This document shows, one piece after another, positions 36,671 through 45,245 of a stretch of 64,000 nt of DNA (position 1 is its first letter; each line of letters starts with the position of its first letter). Position numbers and translations under genes: made by a program. The notes beneath the pieces were generated by a model, which had not been told where the DNA came from, ran no database searches, and worked only from the letters and a program-made list of their open reading frames with translations. Source of the stretch: an uncultured Lachnospiraceae bacterium (GTDB lineage Bacteria > Bacillota > Clostridia > Lachnospirales > Lachnospiraceae). The stretch is from positions 1 through 64,000 of the forward strand of contig CAQGLR010000004.1 of NCBI GenBank assembly GCA_948794795.1, written 5' to 3'.

Positions 36671-36701
36671 ATTACCTGTATAATGCATGGTTATATTTAT
36701 A
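36671..36701. other. Right attachment junction
   Basis: Element-side arm at 36671-36691 (begins ATTACC, ends TGCATGGT) and core TATATTTATA (36692-36701), then the TCCCCACTC of the split host gene. Confidence 0.85.
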
Positions 36702-37415
36702 TCCCCACTCATATGTCATAAGCAGGCAGCTGTTAGCGGCTGCCCCAAGACCGCCATAATCTTTTCCCTCATATAAAAGCCCTTCCTGGCCTGATGATGT
36801 CTTTGGCGCAAGTGCCACAGAAACCATATAACCATAGGCATTCATCTCTCTTGTAAGCCTTGCTACAAATGAGGTAAATAAATCCCTGTCTTCTGCCTTA
36901 ATATACTCAAAGTCAACATCAACACCCCTGAAATTCTTCACCCTGAGCATTTCAAAAAGCTCTCCAATAAGATTATCCTGTGCACTGTCACTATTTACAA
37001 GTGCAGAAATAAGATTATTATTAAACATCCCGTCTGGACCAAGAGGAGTAAGAGTAAGCACTGGTTCTGTCCCAGACTGCAGGGCAGCATCTATCATTCT
37101 TGTATCATCCTGGGAAGGTGGAAGCAGTTCACCAGTTCCAGTAAACCCATAAGAAAAAACAGACAACGTTGTCAGATAAGGAAGCGTTGTCTGTAGTACT
37201 TTTGAATTAATATATGGATATGCGTATCCATTTACAGTAACCTGTCTTTTATACTGTGGCAGATTATCCTGTACAGGTACTAGAAGTGCCTGCCCTATTA
37301 CAAGAGGATAAGGATATGTTATCTGGTTTACAAATGCAATTTCACTGGCGGGAACCTGGTATTCTTCTGCAATCCTGTCAATCGTATCACCTTGTTTTAC
37401 TACATATATTTCCAA
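36692..37415 (-). pseudogene. N-terminal part of the split LysM-GH18 gene
   Basis: Starts with a LysM domain (residues 1-48, YVVKQGDTIDRIAEEYQV) that binds peptidoglycan, then the first two thirds of a GH18 barrel with the catalytic motif GVDVDFE (164-170). After Tyr241 the frame enters element DNA and stops six residues later. The product would lack the end of the barrel. GH18 proteins with LysM in this class (YaaH/SleL/YdhD) act on spore cortex or cell wall. The rest of the gene is at 27479-27897. Confidence 0.9.
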
Positions 37416-37582
37416 TATAAACCTCCATACAATCTATTTATATATAACAATATTTTAAATAGATATTATATATTATTATTAGATATTATTCTAGTATTTA
37501 TCTTTTGTTCCAGAAAGTACAATGATTTCTTATATTATGTTTAAACTGCCTTACGCAGCCTTTAAAAGGCTGCGCAGTGGAT

Positions 37583-38518
37583 TCAGGCATTCTCATACTC
37601 TTCTATTATAGGGGCTATCTGTGACAGCATATTGTCTACATCTTCAAACATAGAACCTTTCATTGTACCAAGTTCCCTTGCTTTCTCAATATGTGCCATA
37701 ACTTTTTTGTATTGTGCTTCTGTATCTGCAAATGACTGCTTGACTTCATTAAGCTTTTCCCTTGATTCAGTAATTGTTGCTGTTATCTTATCTTGTACCG
37801 TTTCTGCGCCATCTGCCGCTGAAATTATTTCATCAAACATATCATATGTTGTATTTACACTGTCCACACCCTCTGCCATTGCTTCATTTGATGCTGTAAT
37901 ACTTTCACTCATCTTTTCTGCTTCATGTTCCACTCCGCCTATACCTTCTTCTACTACACCAGCAAGGTCTTTAATTTCATTCGCCAGCCTCTTTACATCC
38001 CCTGCAACAACTGCAAATCCTTTTCCTTTTTCCCCTGCCCTTGCTGCCTCAATAGATGCATTAAGTGCAAGTATATTAGTCTGGTCTGCAACTGTAATTA
38101 TCTGCTTCATGCACTTTTTAATATTTTCAATAGCTTCCTGGAAATTTGTAAATGTATTCTGGATTTCCTCAAAACATTCCTGTACCTGTTCTGCACTTCC
38201 CTTTAACAGGTTTACCTGCTGTTGTACATTATCTACTGTTCCAGTAATATCATCCCTGACTTCTGCAAACTGTCCAGATATCTCACCAACTGACGCAAAC
38301 ACATCATGGAAAGTATCAAGGTTTTCTTTTAGTTTCATATCTTCTCTTAAAACCTTATGGAAAGCTAATCTTATATTTCTTAACTCATTAAGTGATTCAA
38401 CTTCCTTACTTACCATTTCTTTCTGGTATTCACGCAGGTTTTTTGATACATACACTACTGGATACAATCCTGGTTCCCCTTTTTTTCTGGTCCGCACCCT
38501 TTTTTTAGATATAAGCAT
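37583..38518 (-). CDS. Cytoplasmic methyl-accepting chemotaxis-type receptor
   Basis: 311 residues with no membrane segment. Mostly coiled coil; the signalling tip [19 protein letters not shown] plus [17 protein letters not shown] is conserved. It probably transmits an intracellular signal to CheA/CheW arrays. Located 49 bases after the FIST-domain gene in the same direction, so the FIST protein may be its ligand sensor. The start at 38518 is supported by GGGAGG in the leader. Confidence 0.9.
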   Translation of the reverse strand: MLISKKRVRTRKKGEPGLYPVVYVSKNLREYQKEMVSKEVESLNELRNIRLAFHKVLREDMKLKENLDTFHDVFASVGEISGQFAEVRDDITGTVDNVQQQVNLLKGSAEQVQECFEEIQNTFTNFQEAIENIKKCMKQIITVADQTNILALNASIEAARAGEKGKGFAVVAGDVKRLANEIKDLAGVVEEGIGGVEHEAEKMSESITASNEAMAEGVDSVNTTYDMFDEIISAADGAETVQDKITATITESREKLNEVKQSFADTEAQYKKVMAHIEKARELGTMKGSMFEDVDNMLSQIAPIIEEYENA

Positions 38519-38567
38519 TTATATATCCTCCCTTGTATTGTTTTGCTTTTATACATGTTATGGCAGC

Positions 38568-39623
38568 TTACTCAAACACTACACATGTCATGGACTGGTT
38601 TACAAACTGGTTATTATAATGTTCCCCATATCCAACCAGGCCTGCGTGGCTGCCAAGCTTTGACATTGTTTCAAGATATTCCTGCATATCATTGTTCTTG
38701 CTGAACAAAAGGTAACGGAACAGGCAATTTACAGAAAATACCGCTGAAATATGGTGGAAATCATAACATATTTTTTGTATTGTATCATTTACTACCATTT
38801 TGTAATCCTGGAGCTGCAGAAGCACCAGTACATCAGAATCGTTTACCTGCCTGTAACATGTCAGTGCACCACCCTCAACTGCTTTAATTGAAATTATACA
38901 TATTTCTTTTCCATTTAACTTTCCAAATGGATTTATAAAAGTCTGGTCTGTAATATCCTTTTCATCTATATGGAGTATCTCCTGGTAAACCTGTTTGGCA
39001 GGCTTTCCATTTAATGCTCCAAGAAGATAATTGCTACGGTCTGTTTCAGATGCTATAAGATACTGTCCATCTAATGGTTTATAGATATTTTCCTTATATG
39101 TCTTAACCTTTCCGCCTTTGTTTTTTACAAATGCATAAGCAGCAGCATCTTCATAAACTTTTCCATTAGCAGAAACTTTTCCTGCATCACCTGTACCTCC
39201 TACAAGCTGGATATTACGCTTACCAAGTACACTATAAGCTGTCGTAAGTACACAGGCATCATTGCTGGAACAAAAATCAATACATACTGTATTGTCCGGG
39301 GATGCATCAATTTTAATTAAATCCTGCTCCATACGGTGTATATACTTTACAGGCATAGCAGATACCTGTTCCAGTACATTTGCCACTGCTTCTGTCCCTT
39401 CTGTATATGCTATAATGCTGACACCATCTTCTACTATTCTTGTGTCATATCCCATGCCTATACATCCTATACTTGGAACTTTTGGAAATAACTTTTCAAG
39501 TTCAGCTACATGTTGCCCAAACTGCCTGTTATTTGATATAAGCATGATAAATTCTGGATTTGATAATCCTATGACCGCTTCCTCCAGATTTCCCTCCTGG
39601 CTCATTCCAAAAAATTGTTTCAT
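38568..39623 (-). CDS. FIST-domain sensory protein
   Basis: 351 residues. FIST_N (about 20-205, GCIGMGYDT, LVGGTGDAGK) followed by FIST_C (about 215-340, NYLLGALNGKPAKQVYQEIL, HAGLVGYGEHYNN). FIST proteins are intracellular sensors thought to bind small ligands such as amino acids. Upstream of and probably co-transcribed with the MCP at 37583. The ATG follows AAGGAGG. Confidence 0.85.
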   Translation of the reverse strand: MKQFFGMSQEGNLEEAVIGLSNPEFIMLISNNRQFGQHVAELEKLFPKVPSIGCIGMGYDTRIVEDGVSIIAYTEGTEAVANVLEQVSAMPVKYIHRMEQDLIKIDASPDNTVCIDFCSSNDACVLTTAYSVLGKRNIQLVGGTGDAGKVSANGKVYEDAAAYAFVKNKGGKVKTYKENIYKPLDGQYLIASETDRSNYLLGALNGKPAKQVYQEILHIDEKDITDQTFINPFGKLNGKEICIISIKAVEGGALTCYRQVNDSDVLVLLQLQDYKMVVNDTIQKICYDFHHISAVFSVNCLFRYLLFSKNNDMQEYLETMSKLGSHAGLVGYGEHYNNQFVNQSMTCVVFE

Positions 39624-40128
39624 TATACCTCCTTATAAACCTGCTTATGTAATGCCAGGACATGTCTGGAAATTTCTTAACCAAATATGCTTCCATATTA
39701 CTGTTGTTAATTTACAGATATGTCCTGTAAGGCCTGGCATACAGGCATCCACAAGCCTGCTGCCTGCCTATATAATGGCATAAGCTTGAAAACGTTTACT
39801 TTGAAACCTTTTCAAGCTTATTCACTGACATTTTGCCTTGGACTATTATAACATATGATAATCTAAAAAAATATATCTTTTTTTAAATTTTGTGACTTTT
39901 TAACAAAGGTTAAAAATAAAATATACATATATTTCTTTCATATCTTCCAATTTATTCTATTTTTAGTAATATTTCCTGTATGTATATTTTATTACTGTAT
40001 TTTTGATAAGTATTTTTCAAGAAAGCCTGTTTATAATAAAAAAGAAAATGTCTAACCCTTTTCTATGGCATTTTTATAACTACAAAAATTTCCTAAACCA
40101 AAAATATATAAAGGAGTGTATAAACAAT
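39624..40128. other. Intergenic region with two inverted repeats
   Basis: AATGCCAGGACATGTCTG (39651-39668) and an inverse around 39715-39740 (CAGATATGTCCTG, CCTGGCAT) form a loose palindrome. AAGCTTGAAAACG/CCTTTTCAAGCTT (39782-39822) form a second hairpin. The rest is AT-rich with nothing recognised. The first may be the 5' leader of the FIST gene. Confidence 0.45.
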
Positions 40129-40866
40129 ATGGATTATATGAAAAAACAAATTGAAAAGAACAGAAATAAAATAAATATTGCAAGCAAATATTTTACCATT
40201 TTTTGTATTATTTTATTTTTTACTTTTATGCTAGAAGGCTGTTCTGGTAAAAGTACACAACCCAGACAGGATTCTATGGATAATATGGGACAAAGCGGAA
40301 GCATGGCAGAAGCAGCACAAGAACCTTCACAAAACCTTAAACGCCAGACAAAATCTTCTGGCAGTACCCCGCAAATTACAAAAAATATAAATAAAACATC
40401 CTCAAACAAAAATAATAAAAACTATATTGGAAAGAAAAAAGCAAAGAAAAAAGCTATTAAACATGCAAGCATATCTAATGAAAAAGTTACTTTTACAAAA
40501 GTAAAGTTTGAATATGATAACGGAATTCCTGAGTATGAAATTAAATTTAAAACAAGTACACACCGCTATGAATATGAAATAAATGCCACAAATGGAAAAA
40601 TTTTAAAGTTATCTAAAAAATTAATTATAAAACACCAGGGTAATACCCAGAATAAAAAACTTATATCCAGAAAAAAAGCTAAAAAAGCAGCTCTTGATTA
40701 TTTAAAAATAGACAAAAGTAAAATAAACCGCACTAAAATAGAATTAGAATATGATAATGGCAGACCTGGATATGATATTGAATTTTATGTAAACAAAACA
40801 GAATACAGTTTTACAGTTGACGCTGTAACAGGCAAAATCCTTGAAATAGAAATAGACAAGGATTAA
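40129..40866 (+). CDS. PepSY-domain lipoprotein
   Basis: 245 residues. Signal sequence with lipobox LEGC (Cys38), a Ser/Gln/Asn-rich linker (about 40-105), then two PepSY repeats: KKKAKKKAIKHA...EYDNGIPEYEIKF...NATNGKIL and RKKAKKAALDYL...EYDNGRPGYDIEF...DAVTGKIL. PepSY domains often inhibit proteases or serve wall-associated roles; the partner is unknown. I place the start at 40129, after AAGGAG; a longer frame from 40003 lacks a ribosome site. Confidence 0.82.
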   Translation: MDYMKKQIEKNRNKINIASKYFTIFCIILFFTFMLEGCSGKSTQPRQDSMDNMGQSGSMAEAAQEPSQNLKRQTKSSGSTPQITKNINKTSSNKNNKNYIGKKKAKKKAIKHASISNEKVTFTKVKFEYDNGIPEYEIKFKTSTHRYEYEINATNGKILKLSKKLIIKHQGNTQNKKLISRKKAKKAALDYLKIDKSKINRTKIELEYDNGRPGYDIEFYVNKTEYSFTVDAVTGKILEIEIDKD

Positions 40867-40923
40867 ATTTGTCTTTATAAAACTACAGCAATTACTATTA
40901 TACCAGCTTCCTATTATATAAAA

Positions 40924-41015
40924 GCTGCCGCATTAAGAAAAACTATAACAATATATAGTGGATGTCAATTTTAACAGATACCGTATATTATATGCTTTCT
41001 GCTTAGTGCGGCAGC
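40924..41015. repeat. GCTGCCGCA palindromic repeat, uninterrupted copy
   Basis: GCTGCCGCATTAAG and CTTAGTGCGGCAGC (one mismatch) enclose about 64 bases. The inner part (AAAAACTATAACAATATATA, TTTTAACAGA) recurs at 48553-48905, where a palindromic element is inserted. It therefore serves as the empty-site relative. Located after the PepSY gene; could also act as a transcript end. Confidence 0.8.
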
Positions 41016-41046
41016 CCTGGTAACAGGCAAATATAACATTTATAGT

Positions 41047-42948
41047 TTACTCTTTATACTCTATTATGCCATCTGTATATTTCCTTTCCATATCATGTCT
41101 TAATTTCCTGTTTTCTACTGTATCAAATACAACTGAGAAATCATAATCTTCTGGATAAAGTTCTGTTGCAGCTACATGAAGTTTAACCCTTTTATGGTTA
41201 ATCCAGATTTTTTTACTTGGAAGCTGTACTCTTAAAACTCCTTTTTCATTTACTGGTTCACATACAATTCCAATCTTTTTGTCTGGCAGTACCATTACGC
41301 TGTCACCCCTGTTATATTTATTTCTTAAATTTATATTTCCATTAATCTTTTTAACTTTTTTAATTTTGCTGCCTTTATTATTTCTGTTAATAATATTATC
41401 TTCCTTAAACTGGTAATCTTGAACAGCATCTTCCCCATAAGCTGAACGTATTGCTGTAGCCAGCATATGCCCTGGCATTCCTAGCCTGCCTGCAATATAA
41501 AATGCACAGCTTTCACCTGCTTCACCTATAACCATTTTATAAACTGGCTCTAATGTTTCTTTATCAAAAGCCATTCTTGCATTTATAATTCCATTTGTCC
41601 TGTCTGCATATTCTTTTACTTCTGGATAATGTGTTGTCACAAGGAACAGACAGCCGCTTTTCTTAAGCTCTTCAAGTATAGCAATGGCAATACCCATTCC
41701 TTCTGCCGGGTCTGTACCAGAACCAAGCTCATCCATTATTACAAAACTATCCTTGTCTGTTTCTTCCAAAACCTGAAGTACATTTTTAATATGTGCAGAA
41801 AAAGTAGATAAATTCTCTGTTATATTCTGCCCGTCACCAATATCACAAAGATATGAGCTGTTCATGCATATATCTGCTGTTTCACATGTAACATGCAGCC
41901 CGCACTGTGCCATAAGGCAATTTAACATAACTGTCTTAATTGCTACAGTTTTACCGCCTGTATTAGGTCCTGTAATTACTATGCCATGTATTTCATTTCC
42001 CATTTCAAATTGTAAAGGCACACTGGTATTTTTATCCATAAGCGGATGCCTGGCATTTTTTAAAACAATTCTTCTGTCTGTATTAATGCATGGTTCTGCT
42101 GCATCCATATTAATGCTTAATTTCCCTTTTGAAAATATAAAATCCAGCTTTTCAATTACCACAATATTGTTATTGACCAGTTCTGCCCTGGCAGCAACCA
42201 TTGAAGCGAGTGTATATAGAATCTGGTATATTTCATTCTCTTCACTAATTTTTAACGACTGTAATTCTTCATAATACCTGGCAATTCCTGATGGTTCAAT
42301 AAAAAGTGTATTTCCTGTTGCTGATTTTCCAATAACACTTCCTGGTATTTTTAACTTAAATTCTTTTTTTACAGGAACACACAGCCTTCCATTACGGAAT
42401 GTATAATAATTATCTGCCATATATTTTTTGTTTGTGTTCATTATCTGTCCTGCTTTCTGTTTCATCTGTTCTTCGCATTTAACAATTTGTTTTCTGGTTT
42501 GTAAAAGATTTTTTGATGCATAATCATCTACTTCACCATTACGTATCTGTCTTGAAATTTCGTCCCTTAAATCCTCTGCACCATCTAAATCTTCTTCATA
42601 TCCTGAAAGCGGGTTTTTATACATTTTTCCATGTATTAAATAAGTTTTAAGCCTGTTTACAGATACAAGGATTTTTTCTACACGTTCAAGCTGGTATGGT
42701 GTAAGGCAGTCCCCTTTACATGCTGCTGACAGGGCTTCTTTTATTTCCATTGTATCTGGAAGTGGCGGCTCACCGAGCTTTTCAATTATCTCCTTGCTGT
42801 CTGTTGTATCCTTAATCTGTCTTCTTAATTCACTTTCAGACAGGCAGAATGACCAGTTATTAATTTTTTCTTTTGCCCATTCTGTAACAGCAAATGCTTT
42901 CCATTTTTGTTTTATCTTATCAAATTCTATTTGTTTTTCTATATCCAT
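41047..42948 (-). CDS. MutS2-like ATPase without Smr domain
   Basis: 633 residues. MutS core/clamp helices (about 1-290), then the ATPase domain with Walker A ITGPNTGGKT (about 325-334), Walker B FVIMDELGSGTDPAEG and THYPEVKEYA. Full MutS2 is near 780 residues and ends with an Smr endonuclease domain; here the last 100 residues are a KOW-like segment (YNRGDSVMVLPDKKIGIV) and no Smr is present. MutS2 proteins suppress recombination and, in Bacillus, rescue collided ribosomes. The ATG at 42948 follows GGAG. An attenuator-like leader lies upstream. Confidence 0.85.
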   Translation of the reverse strand: MDIEKQIEFDKIKQKWKAFAVTEWAKEKINNWSFCLSESELRRQIKDTTDSKEIIEKLGEPPLPDTMEIKEALSAACKGDCLTPYQLERVEKILVSVNRLKTYLIHGKMYKNPLSGYEEDLDGAEDLRDEISRQIRNGEVDDYASKNLLQTRKQIVKCEEQMKQKAGQIMNTNKKYMADNYYTFRNGRLCVPVKKEFKLKIPGSVIGKSATGNTLFIEPSGIARYYEELQSLKISEENEIYQILYTLASMVAARAELVNNNIVVIEKLDFIFSKGKLSINMDAAEPCINTDRRIVLKNARHPLMDKNTSVPLQFEMGNEIHGIVITGPNTGGKTVAIKTVMLNCLMAQCGLHVTCETADICMNSSYLCDIGDGQNITENLSTFSAHIKNVLQVLEETDKDSFVIMDELGSGTDPAEGMGIAIAILEELKKSGCLFLVTTHYPEVKEYADRTNGIINARMAFDKETLEPVYKMVIGEAGESCAFYIAGRLGMPGHMLATAIRSAYGEDAVQDYQFKEDNIINRNNKGSKIKKVKKINGNINLRNKYNRGDSVMVLPDKKIGIVCEPVNEKGVLRVQLPSKKIWINHKRVKLHVAATELYPEDYDFSVVFDTVENRKLRHDMERKYTDGIIEYKE

Positions 42949-43100
42949 TTCTAAAAGCTCCTTTTCTATTAACTTTCTATAATATTTTAATACATTTTTC
43001 AATATAATTTTACAATAAAAAAGACCATGGCAGCCCCAAAGAGCGTACGATACCATGGTAACATAATTATATATATTATTTATTCCTGAAGTTTACAGAC

Positions 43101-43131
43101 AAAAAAACAGCATAGCCAATACAGCCATGCT
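43101..43131 (-). terminator. Terminator between leader and MutS2-like gene
   Basis: Minus-strand AGCATGGCTGTATTGGCTATGCT hairpin (stem GCATGGC/GCTATGC) followed by TTTTTTT. It sits 153 bases before the MutS2-like start. Confidence 0.85.
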
Positions 43132-43313
43132 TAAACCATTCCTGAATATATATACCACAATATTAAGCAAATGTAAGGCGAAAACACTGGTAATGTTATA
43201 TTACCAGCTAAAGGGCAGACTTATTGTACAAAATATCTGGATAACTAAATTTTGCCTTCGCAAAAATAAGTTCCAGAAATACACCTGCATAACCAGGCTG
43301 CCCCTGCAATATT

Positions 43314-43352
43314 TTATTTTGCAATTTTCTCCATTACATTAACAATTAACAT
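43314..43352 (-). CDS. Leader peptide, 12 residues
   Basis: MLIVNVMEKIAK followed by TAA. It has a strong site, AGGAGG, eight bases before the ATG and starts about 24 bases after the predicted transcription start. Such short, well-initiated frames ahead of a hairpin series and a terminator are typical of ribosome-mediated attenuation. Confidence 0.5.
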   Translation of the reverse strand: MLIVNVMEKIAK

Positions 43353-43381
43353 GCACAATCCTCCTAAAATTTCTTAAAAGA

Positions 43382-43410
43382 ATTATACACGCCAGTATAG
43401 TATATGTCAA
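43382..43410 (-). promoter_or_regulatory. Full-consensus sigma-A promoter
   Basis: TTGACA, 17-base spacer, TATAAT: a perfect match, the strongest promoter seen in the window. It drives the leader RNA toward the MutS2-like gene. Confidence 0.85.
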
Positions 43411-43494
43411 CCAGTTTTTTATTTTCTGTACCTCCGTCCCCTCAAAAATAAATAAATAAAAATTATTGGAATTTATGAAACGGACATAACATAA

Positions 43495-43523
43495 TTGATT
43501 AAATATATATATTATGATAAAAT
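43495..43523 (+). promoter_or_regulatory. Promoter of the tandem Rpn genes
   Basis: -35 TTGATT, 17-base spacer, -10 TAAAAT, ahead of the gene at 43556. Confidence 0.55.
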
Positions 43524-43555
43524 ATTCTAATAAAAGAATGGAAAGGATTTTCTGG

Positions 43556-44326
43556 ATGGCTTATACACTACAGGAGATTGTAAACAAACTTACAGGAATT
43601 GATGATATATTTTTCTTTAAATTAGCAGAAGACAAAGGCTTTTGTGAAGAACTGCTGCAGGTTATATTAGAAAATAAAAATATTAAAATAACACAAAACA
43701 AACCACAAGCTGTTTTAAGGAATATTAAAGGGCGTTCTGTCACTCTTGATTTGGAATGTATTGATGAAAACGGGGTACTTTCTGATGTTGAGGTCCAGAA
43801 ACAGGATAATGATGACCACCAGAAAAGAGTGCGTTACAATATGGCAAATATGGATACAGCTGAATCAGAAAAAGGCATTAAATTTCAGGAGTTAAAAGAT
43901 ATTTATATGGTTTATATATCTAAATTTGATATGTTTAACAAAGGTAAAACAATTTACCATATAGACAGGGTTATCAGGGAAACACAGGAAACTGTGTATA
44001 ATGGCACACATGAAATATATGTTAATACTAAAATTGATGACGGTTCTGAAATTGCAGAATATATGCAGATACTAAAACAACAGTCACTGCCAGATAACCC
44101 AAAGTTTCCAAATTCATGTAAGGCAATCAGGAATATTAAAACAGGGAAAGGGGATGGCAAAATGTGTGATTTAGTACAAGAATATGCAGAACAGGAAAAA
44201 ATAAAGATGCTTGTAGAAATGTTTAATGACGGGCTGGTTACAATAGAGGCGGCTGTTAATAAACTTGGTATTACAGAAGAAAAATTTATGGAATATTCTG
44301 AAGAATATAACAGACAGATGGTTTAA
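43556..44326 (+). CDS. Rpn/PD-(D/E)XK nuclease, tandem copy 1
   Basis: 256 residues. TGIDDIFFFKLAEDKGF at the N-terminus, then LDLECIDENGVLSDVEVQKQ with the D...ExQ core of PD-(D/E)XK nucleases, and the HQKRVRYNMA segment typical of Rpn/transposase-31-like proteins. The start at 43556 has GGAAAGG in front; a longer frame starting at 43514 overlaps the promoter. Nearly identical to copy 2, differing mainly at both ends and by a four-residue insertion. Probably a DNA nuclease involved in recombination or defence. Confidence 0.85.
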   Translation: MAYTLQEIVNKLTGIDDIFFFKLAEDKGFCEELLQVILENKNIKITQNKPQAVLRNIKGRSVTLDLECIDENGVLSDVEVQKQDNDDHQKRVRYNMANMDTAESEKGIKFQELKDIYMVYISKFDMFNKGKTIYHIDRVIRETQETVYNGTHEIYVNTKIDDGSEIAEYMQILKQQSLPDNPKFPNSCKAIRNIKTGKGDGKMCDLVQEYAEQEKIKMLVEMFNDGLVTIEAAVNKLGITEEKFMEYSEEYNRQMV

Positions 44327-44379
44327 ATACTCCTATATTTGTAACTACTCATTTAAAAAGAATGGAAAGGATTTCCAGA

Positions 44380-45162
44380 ATGACTGATACACTACAAGAA
44401 ATTGTAAACAAACTTACAGGGATTGATGATATATTTTTCTTTAAATTAGCAGAAGACAAAGGTTTTTGTGAAGAACTGCTGCAGGTTATATTAGAAAATA
44501 AAAATATTAAGATAACACAAAACAAACCACAAGCTGTTTTAAGGAATATTAAAGGGCGTTCTGTCACTCTTGATTTGGAATGTATTGATGAAAACGGGGT
44601 ACTTTCTGATGTTGAGGTCCAGAAACAGGATAATGATGACCACCAGAAAAGAGTGCGTTACAATATGGCAAATATGGATACAGCTGAATCAGAAAAAGGC
44701 ATTAAATTTCAGGAGTTAAAAGATATTTATATGGTTTATATATCTAAATTTGATATGTTTAACAAAGGTAAAACAATTTACCATATAGACAGGGTTATCA
44801 GGGAAACACAGGAAACTGTGTATAATGGCACACATGAAATATATGTTAATACTAAAATTGATGACGGTTCTGAAATTGCAGAATATATGCAGATACTAAA
44901 ACAACAGTCACTGCCAGATAACCCAAAGTTTCCAAATTCATGTAAGGCAATCAGGAATATTAAAACAGGGAAAGGGGATGGCAAAATGTGTGATTTAGTA
45001 CAAGAATATGCCAAAGAATATGCAGACCAGGAAAAAATAAAGATGCTTGTAGAAATGTTTAATGACGGGCTGGTTACAATAGAGGCGGCTGTTAATAAAC
45101 TTGGTATTACAAGAGAAAAGTTTATGGAATATTCTGAAGAATATAACAAACAAACAGTTTAA
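44380..45162 (+). CDS. Rpn/PD-(D/E)XK nuclease, tandem copy 2
   Basis: 260 residues. From TDTLQEIVNKL to the C-terminus it repeats copy 1 almost letter for letter; it has QEYAKEYADQEK where copy 1 has QEYAEQEK, and RE for EE near the end. GGAAAGG precedes the ATG. The two genes form a direct repeat of about 800 bases spaced 54 bases apart, a substrate for deletion or unequal crossover. Same function as copy 1 expected. Confidence 0.85.
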   Translation: MTDTLQEIVNKLTGIDDIFFFKLAEDKGFCEELLQVILENKNIKITQNKPQAVLRNIKGRSVTLDLECIDENGVLSDVEVQKQDNDDHQKRVRYNMANMDTAESEKGIKFQELKDIYMVYISKFDMFNKGKTIYHIDRVIRETQETVYNGTHEIYVNTKIDDGSEIAEYMQILKQQSLPDNPKFPNSCKAIRNIKTGKGDGKMCDLVQEYAKEYADQEKIKMLVEMFNDGLVTIEAAVNKLGITREKFMEYSEEYNKQTV

Positions 45163-45181
45163 CCTGTTAATAAAACACTTT

Positions 45182-45207
45182 AATCCCTGCCAGGCCTGGC
45201 AGGGATT
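45182..45207. terminator. Bidirectional terminator between Rpn copy 2 and cysK
   Basis: AATCCCTGCCAGG and CCTGGCAGGGATT form a perfect 13-base palindrome between convergent genes. Confidence 0.8.
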
Positions 45208-45245
45208 TATGGTTTTGTATATTTTGCTTTAATAGAATTTTATAT

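Larger units (their letters stand above)
27898..36701. mobile_element. Serine-recombinase integrative element, about 8.8 kb
   Basis: Bounded by direct copies of TATATTTATA (27898-27907 and 36692-36701). The outer sequences form one LysM-GH18 gene when joined; the inner sequences form attP with 21-base inverted arms (18 of 21 matching). Contents: ABC permease and ATPase, histidine kinase, response regulator, Rpn nuclease, a 54-residue protein and a large serine recombinase whose stop lies 12 bases from the right att arm. No conjugation, replication or phage structural genes are present, so it is a compact mobilisable or passenger island. Confidence 0.9.
43101..43375 (-). ncRNA. Structured leader or small RNA, about 270 nt
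   Basis: From the consensus promoter at 43382-43410 to the terminator at 43101-43131. It contains a 12-codon open frame near its 5' end, a strong hairpin TCTGGAACT...AGTTATCCAGA with TTTTTGC/GCAAAA inside, an enclosing GGGGCAG/CTGCCC pairing, and a perfect CTGGTAAT-ATAAC-ATTACCAG stem. It could be an attenuator for the MutS2-like gene or an independent RNA. No known RNA family was recognised. Confidence 0.6.

Noticed and set aside
43104..43139. Second tiny frame (MAVLAMLFFCL) overlapping the leader terminator
   Set aside because: The residues are a by-product of the hairpin and T tract. A role in coupling is imaginable, but nothing beyond a weak AGGAAT site supports it.
43127..43342. 71-codon plus-strand frame opposite the leader RNA
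   Set aside because: It is the complement of a structured leader with a consensus promoter on the other strand and has no ribosome site of its own.
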